Source: Micromonospora sp. BL4 | GTDB lineage: Bacteria; Actinomycetota; Actinomycetes; Mycobacteriales; Micromonosporaceae | Length of the DNA: 64,000 nt | Reading direction: 5' to 3' | Assembly: GCF_003667505.1 (NCBI RefSeq) | Contig: NZ_RCVJ01000136.1 | Span: forward strand, 45,574-109,573 | Shown: piece after piece, positions 50,591 to 58,560 of the stretch | Layout of the letters: each line of letters opens with the position of its first letter | How positions within the stretch are numbered: the first letter of the stretch is position 1 | Made by a program: the position numbers and the translations under genes | The notes under the pieces: model-generated | Told to the model about the DNA's origin: nothing | Databases searched by the model: none | What the model saw: only the letters and a program-made list of their open reading frames with translations

Positions 50591-51349
50591 TCAGGCGCGG
50601 CTGATCGCGTTGGCGTGGATCGCCTCGTTCAGGTACGCCGCCAGGCCCGGGGCGATGTTCTCGTAGTGCCCGATGAACCGCTCGTCGGCCATGTACATGT
50701 CGGCCAACCCGGTCTGCACCTCGTACGAGCACTCGTAGAACCAGCGGCTGATGATCTGCCGGTGCTCCTCGGCCAGCTCCATCGCCTCCGGGCTGTCCGC
50801 CGGGGCGCCCGAGGCCAGCACCGCGACGATCCGCCGGCCCCAGTCCTCGTTCTCCGCCTTGATCCGCAGCCAGTCGTCCTTGGTGTAGCGCGACGCCCGC
50901 CGGTTCGACTCCCGGTACGCGTCACTGTCGCCCCACCGCTGCTCGGCCTCGGCCTCGTGCTCCTCCGGGTTGAAGTCGCCGAAGACCTCGAACCGCTCCT
51001 CCGGGGTGAGTTGGATGTTCAACTTGCTCGCCTCCATCGCGAACTCGATCGCCGTGACCATCTCCTGCAACCGCTTGATCCGTACCGTCAGCAGTTCGTG
51101 CTGGCGGCGCAGGTGCGCGGCCGGGTTGGCCGCCGGGTCGTCGATGATGGCGGCGATCTCCTCCAGTGGGAAACCCAGCTCCCGGTAGTACAGGACGAGC
51201 TGCAACCGTTCCAGGTCCGCGTCGTCGTAGCGGCGGTAACCGGCCGGGGTCCGCCCGCTCGGCGAGAGCAGCCCGATCTCGTCGTAGTGGTGCAGCGTCC
51301 GTACCGTCACGCCGGCCACCTTCGCCACCTGACCCACCGTGTACGCCAT
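50591..51349 (-). CDS. MerR-family regulator with TipAS ligand-binding domain
   Basis: 252 aa, the length of TipAL. The N-terminal MerR winged helix is YTVGQVAKVAGVTVRTLHHY followed by DEIGLLSPSGRTPAGYRRYD. A dimerisation coiled coil runs about 75-115. The C-terminal TipAS-like domain has FGDFNPEEHEAEAEQRWGDS, ESNRRASRYTKDDW and ADERFIGHYENIAPGLAAYL. TipAL of Streptomyces binds thiopeptide antibiotics and activates its own gene; this relative probably senses a xenobiotic. The target genes are not evident from the neighbours. Confidence 0.9.
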   Translation of the reverse strand: MAYTVGQVAKVAGVTVRTLHHYDEIGLLSPSGRTPAGYRRYDDADLERLQLVLYYRELGFPLEEIAAIIDDPAANPAAHLRRQHELLTVRIKRLQEMVTAIEFAMEASKLNIQLTPEERFEVFGDFNPEEHEAEAEQRWGDSDAYRESNRRASRYTKDDWLRIKAENEDWGRRIVAVLASGAPADSPEAMELAEEHRQIISRWFYECSYEVQTGLADMYMADERFIGHYENIAPGLAAYLNEAIHANAISRA

Positions 51350-51399
51350 GGTTCCCCTCCCTTCCGGAAACCAGGCTCCCGCCTGCCGTTACGTCAGGG

Positions 51400-53760
51400 T
51401 CAAGGCCGATTCTGGCCCACCGTGCCGGGGCCGTCCGGCCGCCCGTACAGATAGCCCTGGCCGCGCGGGCAGCCGATCGCGGTGACCGCCGCGTGCTGCC
51501 GCTCGGTCTCCACGCCCTCGGCGACCACCGCCAGGTCGAACGCGCCGGCCAGCCGGGTGACCATCTCCACCGTGGCGTACGCCCGCTCGTCGTCGGTGCC
51601 GAGCCGCGCCACGAACGAGCGGTCGATCTTCAGCTCGGTCGCCGGGATGCGGTGCAGGTAGCTCAACGACGAGTAGCCGGTGCCGAAGTCGTCAATGGCG
51701 ATGCCGATGCCCAGTTCCCGAAGCTGGCGCAGCCGCTCCAGCACCGCCTCGGTCCCCTCGATCAGCGCCGACTCGGTCAGCTCCAGGGTCAACGCGCGCG
51801 GCGCCAACCCGACGCCGGCGGTGGCCGCGGTGACCGTGGCGATCAGGTCCGGCCGGCGCAGGTGCGCCGCCGAGATGTTCACCGCGACGGTCGCCTCGGG
51901 TGCCCGCTCCCGCCAGGTCGCCGCCGCCCGGCACGCCTCGTGGATGACCCAACGGTCGATCGGCAGGATCAGCCCGGTCTCCTCCGCCAGCGGCAGGAAC
52001 CGGGCCGGCGGCAGCACCCCGAGCCGGGGGTGCCGCCAGCGCACCAACGCCTCGGCGCTGCGGACCGCACCGGTGGCCAGCTCGACGATGGGCTGGAACT
52101 CCAGGTGCAGTTGCTCCTCGTCGACGGCGCGGCGCAGGTCGGCGATCAGTTCGGCCCGGGAGACGGCCGACTCGCGCAGGGCCGGGGTGCACGTCCGGTA
52201 CGCGGACTTCCCGGCCGCCTTGGCCGCGTACATGGCGATGTCGGCGTCGCGCAGCAGGTCGGTGTGGGAGGCGTGCTGCGGCCCGTACTCGGCGATGCCG
52301 ATGCTCGCCGACGGGTGCACCCCGACGTCCTCGTCCCCGTCGGAGGGTCGCAGGGCGGCTAGCAGCCGCTCGGCGAGTTGCTCCGGGGGCACCGGCCGGT
52401 CGCCGTCGACCAGCACCGCGAACTCGTCGCCGCCGAGCCGGGCGATCGTGCCGTCACCGTCGACTGCGGCTCGCATCCGGGCCGCCAGCCCGGTGAGCAG
52501 GGTGTCGCCGGTGGCGTGCCCGAACCGGTCGTTGACCTGCTTGAACCCGTCCAGGTCGAGCAGCAGCACGGCCACCGGCCGGCCGTCGCGCAGGGCCAGG
52601 CGCAGCCGCCGGTTGAACAACAGCCGGTTGGGCAGCCCGGTGAGCTGATCGCCATACGCGAGCCGGCGCAACCGGACCACCAGACGCAGGTTCTCGTTGG
52701 CGGCCAGCCCCTGGCGTACGGCGAGGGCGGCGAGCAGCGCCATCATCGTCACGAAGACCAGCTGCGGGGTCTGCCCGGTGGGCCGGCGGGCCAGCACCAC
52801 CGCGATGATCGCCCCGCCCACCGGCAGGTACGGCAGCGCCACCCGCCACCATGGCGGTGGCGACGCCTCGGCGGTGTCGTCGGTGCCGTCGCAGTCCGGC
52901 GGCGGTGGGTACCGGGCGGCCAGGCCGATCAGCAGGTAGCTCAGCGGCCAGCACAGGTCGATCACGTGACCGGCGGCGTAGTCGCCGCGCGCGACCAGCG
53001 AGACGTACCCGACATCGGCGAGCACCCGGATGGTGAGACTGGCCGCGAGTACGCTCATCGGCCGCCACGCCGTTCGGACCGGACCGGCGACCGTGACCAG
53101 GATGGTGAGCTGCATCAGGTCGAACATCGGGTAGAGCAACCCCAGCGTGCGGGCCGGGTCGGCCAGCTCGGCGGCGGCGACGCCACGGAACACCAGCACC
53201 CAGCCGATCGGCACCAGGGCCAGCGCGACGATCACCCCGTCCAGCAGTGTCCGAGCCCGTCCGACGGCGGTCCGGGGCGCGGAGGGCGAGCAGAGCAGCG
53301 CGGCGGTGCCGGTGAGGATGCCGACGGTGAAGACCGCCCCGACCAGCGGGGTGTGCGGCAGGTCGCCGCCGCCGAGCCGTTGCGCCGTCCAGGTCGCCCG
53401 GCCGAGCGCGGCGAGCGCCATGGTGACCGCGAGCAGCGTCCAGAACCGGCGCAGTGGGCTTGGTTGACGGCGGGCGGCCCCGACGCAGGCGACGGTGGCC
53501 CAACCCGCGACCAGCAGCGCGCCCAGGTCGCTGACCAGCGCGGCGCCGGGTAACGCGGCAACCAGCCAGAACGCCTCCGCGACCAGGACCGCGCCCGCGA
53601 CGAGCACACCGGTACGTCCCGTTCGCGCGAGCGCGGCACCCGTCGCCTGTCCGCCCGCTGTCGCCCGGGCGCCCGGCACTCCTGCGGGCGGCGCTCCTGC
53701 GGACGGCGCTTCTGCGGGGGTGCGCACCCCCGTGGCCTGCTTCACGTCCTGTGGCGACAC
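51400..53760 (-). CDS. Membrane GGDEF-EAL cyclic-di-GMP protein
   Basis: 786 aa from GTG 53760 with GGAG upstream. About nine TM helices fill residues 45-340. The GGDEF domain has LTGLPNRLLFNRRLRLAL, LDLDGFKQVNDRFGHATGD and an intact RLGGDEFAVL, so diguanylate cyclase activity is possible. The EAL domain has FQPIVELATGAVRSAEALVR, VNIS, IDDFGTGYSSLSYL and VVAEGVET, so the phosphodiesterase residues also look intact. Which activity dominates cannot be read from sequence. It lies 50 bp from the MerR-type gene and runs the same way. Confidence 0.92.
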   Translation of the reverse strand: MSPQDVKQATGVRTPAEAPSAGAPPAGVPGARATAGGQATGAALARTGRTGVLVAGAVLVAEAFWLVAALPGAALVSDLGALLVAGWATVACVGAARRQPSPLRRFWTLLAVTMALAALGRATWTAQRLGGGDLPHTPLVGAVFTVGILTGTAALLCSPSAPRTAVGRARTLLDGVIVALALVPIGWVLVFRGVAAAELADPARTLGLLYPMFDLMQLTILVTVAGPVRTAWRPMSVLAASLTIRVLADVGYVSLVARGDYAAGHVIDLCWPLSYLLIGLAARYPPPPDCDGTDDTAEASPPPWWRVALPYLPVGGAIIAVVLARRPTGQTPQLVFVTMMALLAALAVRQGLAANENLRLVVRLRRLAYGDQLTGLPNRLLFNRRLRLALRDGRPVAVLLLDLDGFKQVNDRFGHATGDTLLTGLAARMRAAVDGDGTIARLGGDEFAVLVDGDRPVPPEQLAERLLAALRPSDGDEDVGVHPSASIGIAEYGPQHASHTDLLRDADIAMYAAKAAGKSAYRTCTPALRESAVSRAELIADLRRAVDEEQLHLEFQPIVELATGAVRSAEALVRWRHPRLGVLPPARFLPLAEETGLILPIDRWVIHEACRAAATWRERAPEATVAVNISAAHLRRPDLIATVTAATAGVGLAPRALTLELTESALIEGTEAVLERLRQLRELGIGIAIDDFGTGYSSLSYLHRIPATELKIDRSFVARLGTDDERAYATVEMVTRLAGAFDLAVVAEGVETERQHAAVTAIGCPRGQGYLYGRPDGPGTVGQNRP

Positions 53761-53948
53761 GGTCGCTCCGGCTCTTCGTCGTGCGTGCACCCTCGGGCGG
53801 ACCGGTCCACGGCAAACCCCGAAAGCCTAGCCAGCGCCGGAGGCGCCCACCAGGGACCGGACGGCCGCGCAAATCGAGCCGGTCCGGCCACACAGGACGG
53901 CCGCGCCAGGGCCTGGGCCGCTGCCCGTTGCGGCCGTACCATCACCCG

Positions 53949-55133
53949 GTGCCCCTCCCCCGCCGACGACTGGTCGCCGCGTCCATCCTCCTGGTGCTGG
54001 AGGGGATGACGTTCGGGCTGCTCGTCACCGAGTCCGTGACGGGTGCGATCGCGGCCGTCGGCTTCACCGCCGTGTCGTTCTGGGCGCACGTCATCCTGCA
54101 CGAGTGCGGGCACCTCGTCGCGGCGAAGCTGCTGCGTCTGCCGGTCGTCGCCGTCCGTATCGCACCCTTCACCGGGTGGCGGAGCGAGGTGTCGGTCCGG
54201 CCGGCGCCGTCGGCGACCGCGTTGCCGCTAAGGATGGTGCTGTTCTACCTCGGCGGCCCGCTGACGAACCTGTGCACCGCGGCGGCGCTCGGCGCCGCGA
54301 CGACCCTGACGAGCACGCCGCTGACACGCCTCGCGCTGCTCGGCGCGGCGCTCTTCGCGGCGCTGCTCGGGCTGGCCAATCTCATTCCCGCCACGTCCCC
54401 GCACAGCGACGGCCGCAACCTGCTCCGCTGGCTCCGGGCGCCCACAGCCACCGGCGCCGCGCTACGGGCTGCGTACTACCAGGAGGACGTGAGCAGGATG
54501 TTACGGGCGGTCGCCCATCGGGAGGTTGATGATCGTCCCGGGAATCCGGCTCGCGACGGCGACAATCCGCGACTCGCGCTCGCCGCCTTCCAACGGCGCT
54601 GGAGCACGGGACACACGCACTCGACGGCGGCCTACATCGCCGACGCCGAGCGACTCGCGGCGCTGGCTCGCGCCCACAGCACCGATCCCAGGGCCGCCGC
54701 CGCAATCGGGCAGGTGCTCACCGTCCAGTTCGGGATGTGGTACCTGTACGCCGCCGTGGTGAACGGAGCGCCGGTCGAACGCCGGGAGGTGCTGGAGATC
54801 TCGGAACTGGCCCAGCTCGCCCTCCACGTGCGGCCGCACACGATGTCCGCCCGTGTCGCCATGAGCCTGGCTCACCTGCTCAACCAGCGGCCGGAGCATG
54901 CGCGATCGCTGCTTGTCGACGTTCGGCCGAGTGCCGACCTGCCGGCCCTGTGCAGCGTCGCGCTTCTCCTGCGGGCCATCGCCGAGTGTCACCTCGGCAA
55001 CCACGCCGTTGCGGACACCCTGATCAGTGCGGCCGGCAGCGACTACCGCCAACTGAAACAGGTCGTTGCCGCGATCCGGGCGGCCGATCCGATGCCGCCC
55101 CTGTTCGCCCCGGCGCCGATGGCGGACACCTGA
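53949..55133 (+). CDS. M50-type (site-2-protease-like) membrane metallopeptidase
   Basis: 394 aa from GTG 53949. The zinc motif HExxH appears as VILHECGHLVAAKLL in the second hydrophobic segment (about residue 56), and the third-ligand motif is LIPATSPHSDGRNLL (about 148). TM segments include RRRLVAASILLVLEG, VGFTAVSFWAHVIL and LALLGAALFAALLGL. The C-terminal 200 residues are helical and TPR-like, in the manner of S2P relatives with a regulatory tail. It probably cleaves a membrane protein; the substrate is unknown. The gene is divergent from the GGDEF-EAL gene. Confidence 0.83.
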   Translation: MPLPRRRLVAASILLVLEGMTFGLLVTESVTGAIAAVGFTAVSFWAHVILHECGHLVAAKLLRLPVVAVRIAPFTGWRSEVSVRPAPSATALPLRMVLFYLGGPLTNLCTAAALGAATTLTSTPLTRLALLGAALFAALLGLANLIPATSPHSDGRNLLRWLRAPTATGAALRAAYYQEDVSRMLRAVAHREVDDRPGNPARDGDNPRLALAAFQRRWSTGHTHSTAAYIADAERLAALARAHSTDPRAAAAIGQVLTVQFGMWYLYAAVVNGAPVERREVLEISELAQLALHVRPHTMSARVAMSLAHLLNQRPEHARSLLVDVRPSADLPALCSVALLLRAIAECHLGNHAVADTLISAAGSDYRQLKQVVAAIRAADPMPPLFAPAPMADT

Positions 55134-55340
55134 CCGACAGGCCCGCGCTCCGGTGGTCAGCGGCCGGCGGAGCGGTTCCAGGGTGAGCGGGGCAGCGCGG
55201 TGCCGGCCAGCGGGCGGCGCGCACGGCGGCGTCTCCGCCGGCCGGGCGTGCAGGGCGCACGCGGGACGGTGTGGACCGGAACGCCGACGGGCGCAGGTTG
55301 GCGGCCGATCAGCCAACACAGGAAGCGGGCCATCTGCGGT

Positions 55341-55574
55341 TCAGCTGACCGCGAGGCGCTCGGCGTCGGACCGGGAAATCTCGTACTGCGCTCCGCAGAA
55401 CGTGCACTGCTGCGCGTACCGGGTGCGGATCGGGATGATCGGGATGAAGAAGAGCGTGAACCTGGTCGACCGGCGGGTGATCACCTGGGCGGCGTGGTTA
55501 CCGCAGTTGCGGCAGACCTGCTGCGCGACACCCGAACGGTCGACCTTGGTACGAAGACCAAAGATGAAGAACAT
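55341..55574 (-). CDS. Small zinc-ribbon protein
   Basis: 77 aa, starting MFFIFGLRTKVDRSGVAQQV. Two CxxC pairs, CRNCGNHAAQV and CTFCGAQYEIS, flank a hydrophobic stretch (RFTLFFIPIIPIRTRY), the usual layout of the actinobacterial zinc-ribbon family in which that segment may touch the membrane. Function is unknown. It stands alone; the 55134-55340 spacer before it holds nothing clear. Confidence 0.85.
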   Translation of the reverse strand: MFFIFGLRTKVDRSGVAQQVCRNCGNHAAQVITRRSTRFTLFFIPIIPIRTRYAQQCTFCGAQYEISRSDAERLAVS

Positions 55575-55631
55575 CGCACGCCAGTACCCACTCCAGCCCA
55601 GTCAATCACCCGCACGGCCACCGAAATGCGC

Positions 55632-55671
55632 GGCGAGCGCCGGCCCGCGGTGCGGTGGGCCGGCGCTCGCC
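55632..55671 (-). terminator. Strong hairpin downstream of the SRPBCC gene
   Basis: Perfect 15-bp stem GGCGAGCGCCGGCCC / GGGCCGGCGCTCGCC with a 10-nt loop, 15 bp beyond the stop at 55686. Confidence 0.8.
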
Positions 55672-55685
55672 AGGGCGGTGACGCG

Positions 55686-56564
55686 TCAGCTCGCCGCCGG
55701 GGTCGGCTCGGCCTCCAGGCCGGGCACCTCGGCCGGGAGCCAGATCGGCTGCCATGCCGGCACCTCGTGGAAGCGGCGCAGCTCCGCCAGCCCGGCCACC
55801 GACCCGCTCCAGGCCGCGTACGGCGGGTTGCTCTCGTCGAAGCCGCTCTGCACGAAGGTCAGCGTGGTCCGGCCGCCGGATTCGGCCAGCTCCCAGGTGC
55901 TGACGCCGGTGGGGCCCCAGTCGACGGACATCTTCCGGCCCGGCTCCAGGTCGACCACCTTGGCGGCGTACCCGGCGTCGAAGCCGCCCATGGCGTACCG
56001 GCCGCCGACCCAGGGCTCGATCCCGATCGGGTAGCCGAACCAGGCGCTGGCCTGCTCGGAGTCGGTCAGCGACTCCCACACCTTGTCGGCGGGCGCGGCG
56101 ATGACCAGCTCGCCACGCAGGTCGGTGGAGGTGAAGTCGGTCCGCGGCAACAGCGGCCGGCCCTCCAGGTGGGAGGCGAGGTTGGCGATGGACAGCGCCC
56201 AGTAGGTCTGCAGGACGCCGCGGATGCTGCTGCCGCTCATCGCCTCGGCGAAGTCGAAGTGGCTCTGCGTCAGGGTCAGCACGGTGCTGTCCGGACCGTC
56301 GGCGGTCAACTGGAACTCGGTGGTGGTCTCCACCCCGTCCAGCAGCCAGCCGATGCGCAGCGTGTCGTCGTCGGCGTGCAGCAGCCGCTGGTGCGGGGCG
56401 TCGCCCTCCGGCGTGTACCGGCCCCAGAACTCGTACCGCTGGGGCAGCTCGACCTCGGCGTGCTCGGCCAGCCACGTACGCAGCTCGGCCGGGTCGGTCA
56501 GAGCCTGGCGGACGCGCTCGACGGGCGCGGAGAGGCGTGCCTGCACCTTCATTGGCTCACTCAT
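55686..56564 (-). CDS. Tandem SRPBCC (AHSA1-like) domain protein
   Basis: 292 aa from ATG 56564. Two START-like repeats are visible. The first is KVQARLSAPVERVRQALTDP to about residue 130. The second begins DLRGELVIAAPADKVWESLT and ends WSGSVAGLAELRRF. Such proteins bind hydrophobic ligands in a helix-grip pocket. The start lies inside the end of the ArsR-type regulator gene (8-bp overlap), so they form one operon, a common ArsR-SRPBCC pairing in actinobacteria. Confidence 0.88.
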   Translation of the reverse strand: MSEPMKVQARLSAPVERVRQALTDPAELRTWLAEHAEVELPQRYEFWGRYTPEGDAPHQRLLHADDDTLRIGWLLDGVETTTEFQLTADGPDSTVLTLTQSHFDFAEAMSGSSIRGVLQTYWALSIANLASHLEGRPLLPRTDFTSTDLRGELVIAAPADKVWESLTDSEQASAWFGYPIGIEPWVGGRYAMGGFDAGYAAKVVDLEPGRKMSVDWGPTGVSTWELAESGGRTTLTFVQSGFDESNPPYAAWSGSVAGLAELRRFHEVPAWQPIWLPAEVPGLEAEPTPAAS

Positions 56565-57114
56565 TGTCGTTCCCTTTCGGATAGCAGGCGACGGCAAGCT
56601 TGAAGGCATCCCCTTCGCTGCCGCCGTAGCGGGTGAACAGGTCCTGAAGTGCGGTTTGCAGGTCGTGCAGGAACTGCTGGCGCTGCTCGGCCGGCACCCG
56701 GATCTCGCCGGAGACCCCGATCGAGGGCAGCTCGGGCGCCGCCCGGTCCAGGGCGGCGATGTCGGCCTGGACCTCCTCCATCAGGTCGAGCAGGTAGCCC
56801 AGGCTCAGCTCGTCCCGTGCCCGGCGGAGCCCGATCCGGCCGACCAGGCGGGGCGAGAGCCAGTAGGAGCGGGCGGCGGCCTGGTAGATGCCCTCGGTGA
56901 TGCCGCGGACCTTGCGCTCGTTAACCAGCTCGACCAGGCCGGCCGCGACGAGCTGCTTGACGTGGTAGTAGACGCGCTGCGGCGTCTGGTCGAGTCGGGC
57001 CGCGACCTCGGTGCAGGTGCGCGGTTCGGCCAGTTGCCGCAACACCTCGACGCGTTGCGGCTTGAGCAGGACTTCGGCCTGCTCGATCTGCTCCAGGTAC
57101 AGGACGTCTCTCAT
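56557..57114 (-). CDS. ArsR-type helix-turn-helix regulator
   Basis: 185 aa from ATG 57114. The winged helix is LKPQRVEVLRQLAEPRTCTE followed by VAARLDQTPQRVYYHVKQLV. The C-terminal part is helical, probably for dimerisation or ligand sensing. A palindrome overlaps its promoter (see 57118-57152), fitting autorepression of the regulator-SRPBCC operon. No Cys metal-site motif of classical ArsR proteins is seen, so the ligand is more likely organic than metal. Confidence 0.87.
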   Translation of the reverse strand: MRDVLYLEQIEQAEVLLKPQRVEVLRQLAEPRTCTEVAARLDQTPQRVYYHVKQLVAAGLVELVNERKVRGITEGIYQAAARSYWLSPRLVGRIGLRRARDELSLGYLLDLMEEVQADIAALDRAAPELPSIGVSGEIRVPAEQRQQFLHDLQTALQDLFTRYGGSEGDAFKLAVACYPKGNDNE

Positions 57115-57117
57115 GGC

Positions 57118-57152
57118 AAAATCAGTTTGTACGTACAAAACTTATTTGTCAA
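57118..57152 (-). promoter_or_regulatory. Promoter with perfect operator palindrome for the ArsR-SRPBCC operon
   Basis: On the minus strand a consensus -35 TTGACA (57147-57152) is followed after 17 nt by CAAACT as -10. The 14-bp perfect palindrome TTTGTACGTACAAA (57126-57139) covers the spacer and -10 and lies just upstream of ATG 57114. Binding there would block RNA polymerase, so it is the likely operator of the ArsR-type protein. Confidence 0.65.
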
Positions 57153-57163
57153 TCGGTTCGCGA

Positions 57164-57196
57164 GAAGCCGCGCCGACTTTTTCTCGACGCGGCTTC
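57164..57196 (-). terminator. Hairpin downstream of tmsB
   Basis: Perfect 9-bp stem GAAGCCGCG / CGCGGCTTC with a 15-nt loop, 20 bp beyond the stop of the minus-strand methyltransferase gene and before the next promoter. Confidence 0.55.
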
Positions 57197-57216
57197 AGGC
57201 GGCGCTCAGCAGATGG

Positions 57217-58560
57217 TCAGGGCAACCAGTCCGGCCGCAACGGGTAGCCGCTCACGCCGTCCGGGCCGTTGTGGGTGGCCAGCACCTGGTGCAGCTGGAT
57301 GCCGTTGCGCTCGAACGCCATCCGCGACCCGGCCATGTACAGACCCCACACCCGGGCGGTGCCCGCACCGACCTCCGAGACGCAGAAGTCCCAGTGCTCC
57401 ACCAGGTTGCGGCACCAGGCGGCCAGCGTCAGCGCGTAGTGCTGCCGCAGGTTCTCCTCGTGGTGCACCTCCAGCCCGGCGTCGTGCACCTCGCTGATCA
57501 GCCGACCCGGACCGGCCAGCTCCCCGTCCGGGAAGACGTACCGGTCGATGAACGCGCCGGAGCGGTGCGGCGCCCGGTTGTCCGCGCGGGTGATGCAGTG
57601 GTTGAGCAGCCGCCCACCCTGCCGCAGTCGACTGCGCAGCGCCCCGAAGTAGGCCGGGTAGTTGCGCACCCCGATGTGCTCGGTCAACCCGATCGAGGAG
57701 ATAGCGTCGAACTGCTCGGCCGGCGCGTCCCGGTAGTCCAGGTGCCGCACCTCCGCCAGCTCGGTCAACCCCTCCCGCTCGATCGCCGCCTGCGCCCACT
57801 GCGCCTGCGCCTTCGACAGGGTCACCCCGAGCGCCTTGACGCCGTACTCGCGCGCGGCGTGCCGGACCATGCCGCCCCAGCCGCAGCCCACGTCCAGCAG
57901 CCGCATCCCCTTCTTCAGCGCCAGCTTGCCGGCGACCAGGTCGTACTTCGCCGCCTGGGCCTGCTCCAGCGTGTCCTCCGGGGACCGGAACACCGCACAG
58001 GTGTACGTCATCGACGGGCCGAGCACCTTCTCGTAGAAGGCGTTCGAGACGTCGTAGTGGTGGGAGATGGCCGTGCTGTCCCGCACACGCGAGTGGCGCA
58101 GCCCGTTCATCACCCGCTTCCAGCGCGGCTGCGCCTCCTGCGGCGGCGCCGGCGGCGGCAACAGGCGCTCCCAGCCCAGCCCGCGAACCAGCGCCAGCCC
58201 CTCCGCCACCGACGGTGGCCGCAGCCGCAGCTCGTCCTTGAGGACCCGCAGCGCCTCGTACGGGTCGCCCGGGTGCACACCCTGCAACGCCAGGTCACCA
58301 CTGACGTAGGCCCGGGCCATGCCCAGGTCGCCGGGAGCGGTGAGGAGGTACGACAGGCCCCGCTCGGAACGGATCGACAGGGTGATGCCGGCGTCGGACG
58401 GGCCGACGGCGCTGCCGTCGTACCCGGTGATCCGGACCGGCAGCGGCCCGGTCGTGACCGCGCGGACGACGTCGGCCACGGTCGGACCCGTACGCCGGCC
58501 CCCCGCCGGCGGGGTGGCGGGGACGCTCGCCGCCCCCTGATCTCGGTCGGTCAGGCTCAT
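57217..58560 (-). CDS. tmsB: Cyclopropane-synthase-like fatty acid methyltransferase (TmsB/BfaB type)
   Basis: 447 aa from ATG 58560. The SAM-binding site is GMRLLDVGCGWGGMVRHAAR, and YTCAVFRSPEDTLEQAQAAK and SIGLTEHIGVRNYPAYFGAL are hallmarks of cyclopropane/mycolic-type methyltransferases. Beside a FAD-dependent reductase gene this fits TmsB, which adds a methylene group from SAM to the delta-9 double bond of oleoyl phospholipid on the way to 10-methylstearic (tuberculostearic) acid. ATG 58560 overlaps the stop of the reductase gene (ATGA), so the two are coupled. The frame is open far upstream on the same strand, but that part is antisense-free shadow of tmsA. A plain cyclopropane synthase is the alternative. 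Confidence 0.85.
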   Translation of the reverse strand: MSLTDRDQGAASVPATPPAGGRRTGPTVADVVRAVTTGPLPVRITGYDGSAVGPSDAGITLSIRSERGLSYLLTAPGDLGMARAYVSGDLALQGVHPGDPYEALRVLKDELRLRPPSVAEGLALVRGLGWERLLPPPAPPQEAQPRWKRVMNGLRHSRVRDSTAISHHYDVSNAFYEKVLGPSMTYTCAVFRSPEDTLEQAQAAKYDLVAGKLALKKGMRLLDVGCGWGGMVRHAAREYGVKALGVTLSKAQAQWAQAAIEREGLTELAEVRHLDYRDAPAEQFDAISSIGLTEHIGVRNYPAYFGALRSRLRQGGRLLNHCITRADNRAPHRSGAFIDRYVFPDGELAGPGRLISEVHDAGLEVHHEENLRQHYALTLAAWCRNLVEHWDFCVSEVGAGTARVWGLYMAGSRMAFERNGIQLHQVLATHNGPDGVSGYPLRPDWLP

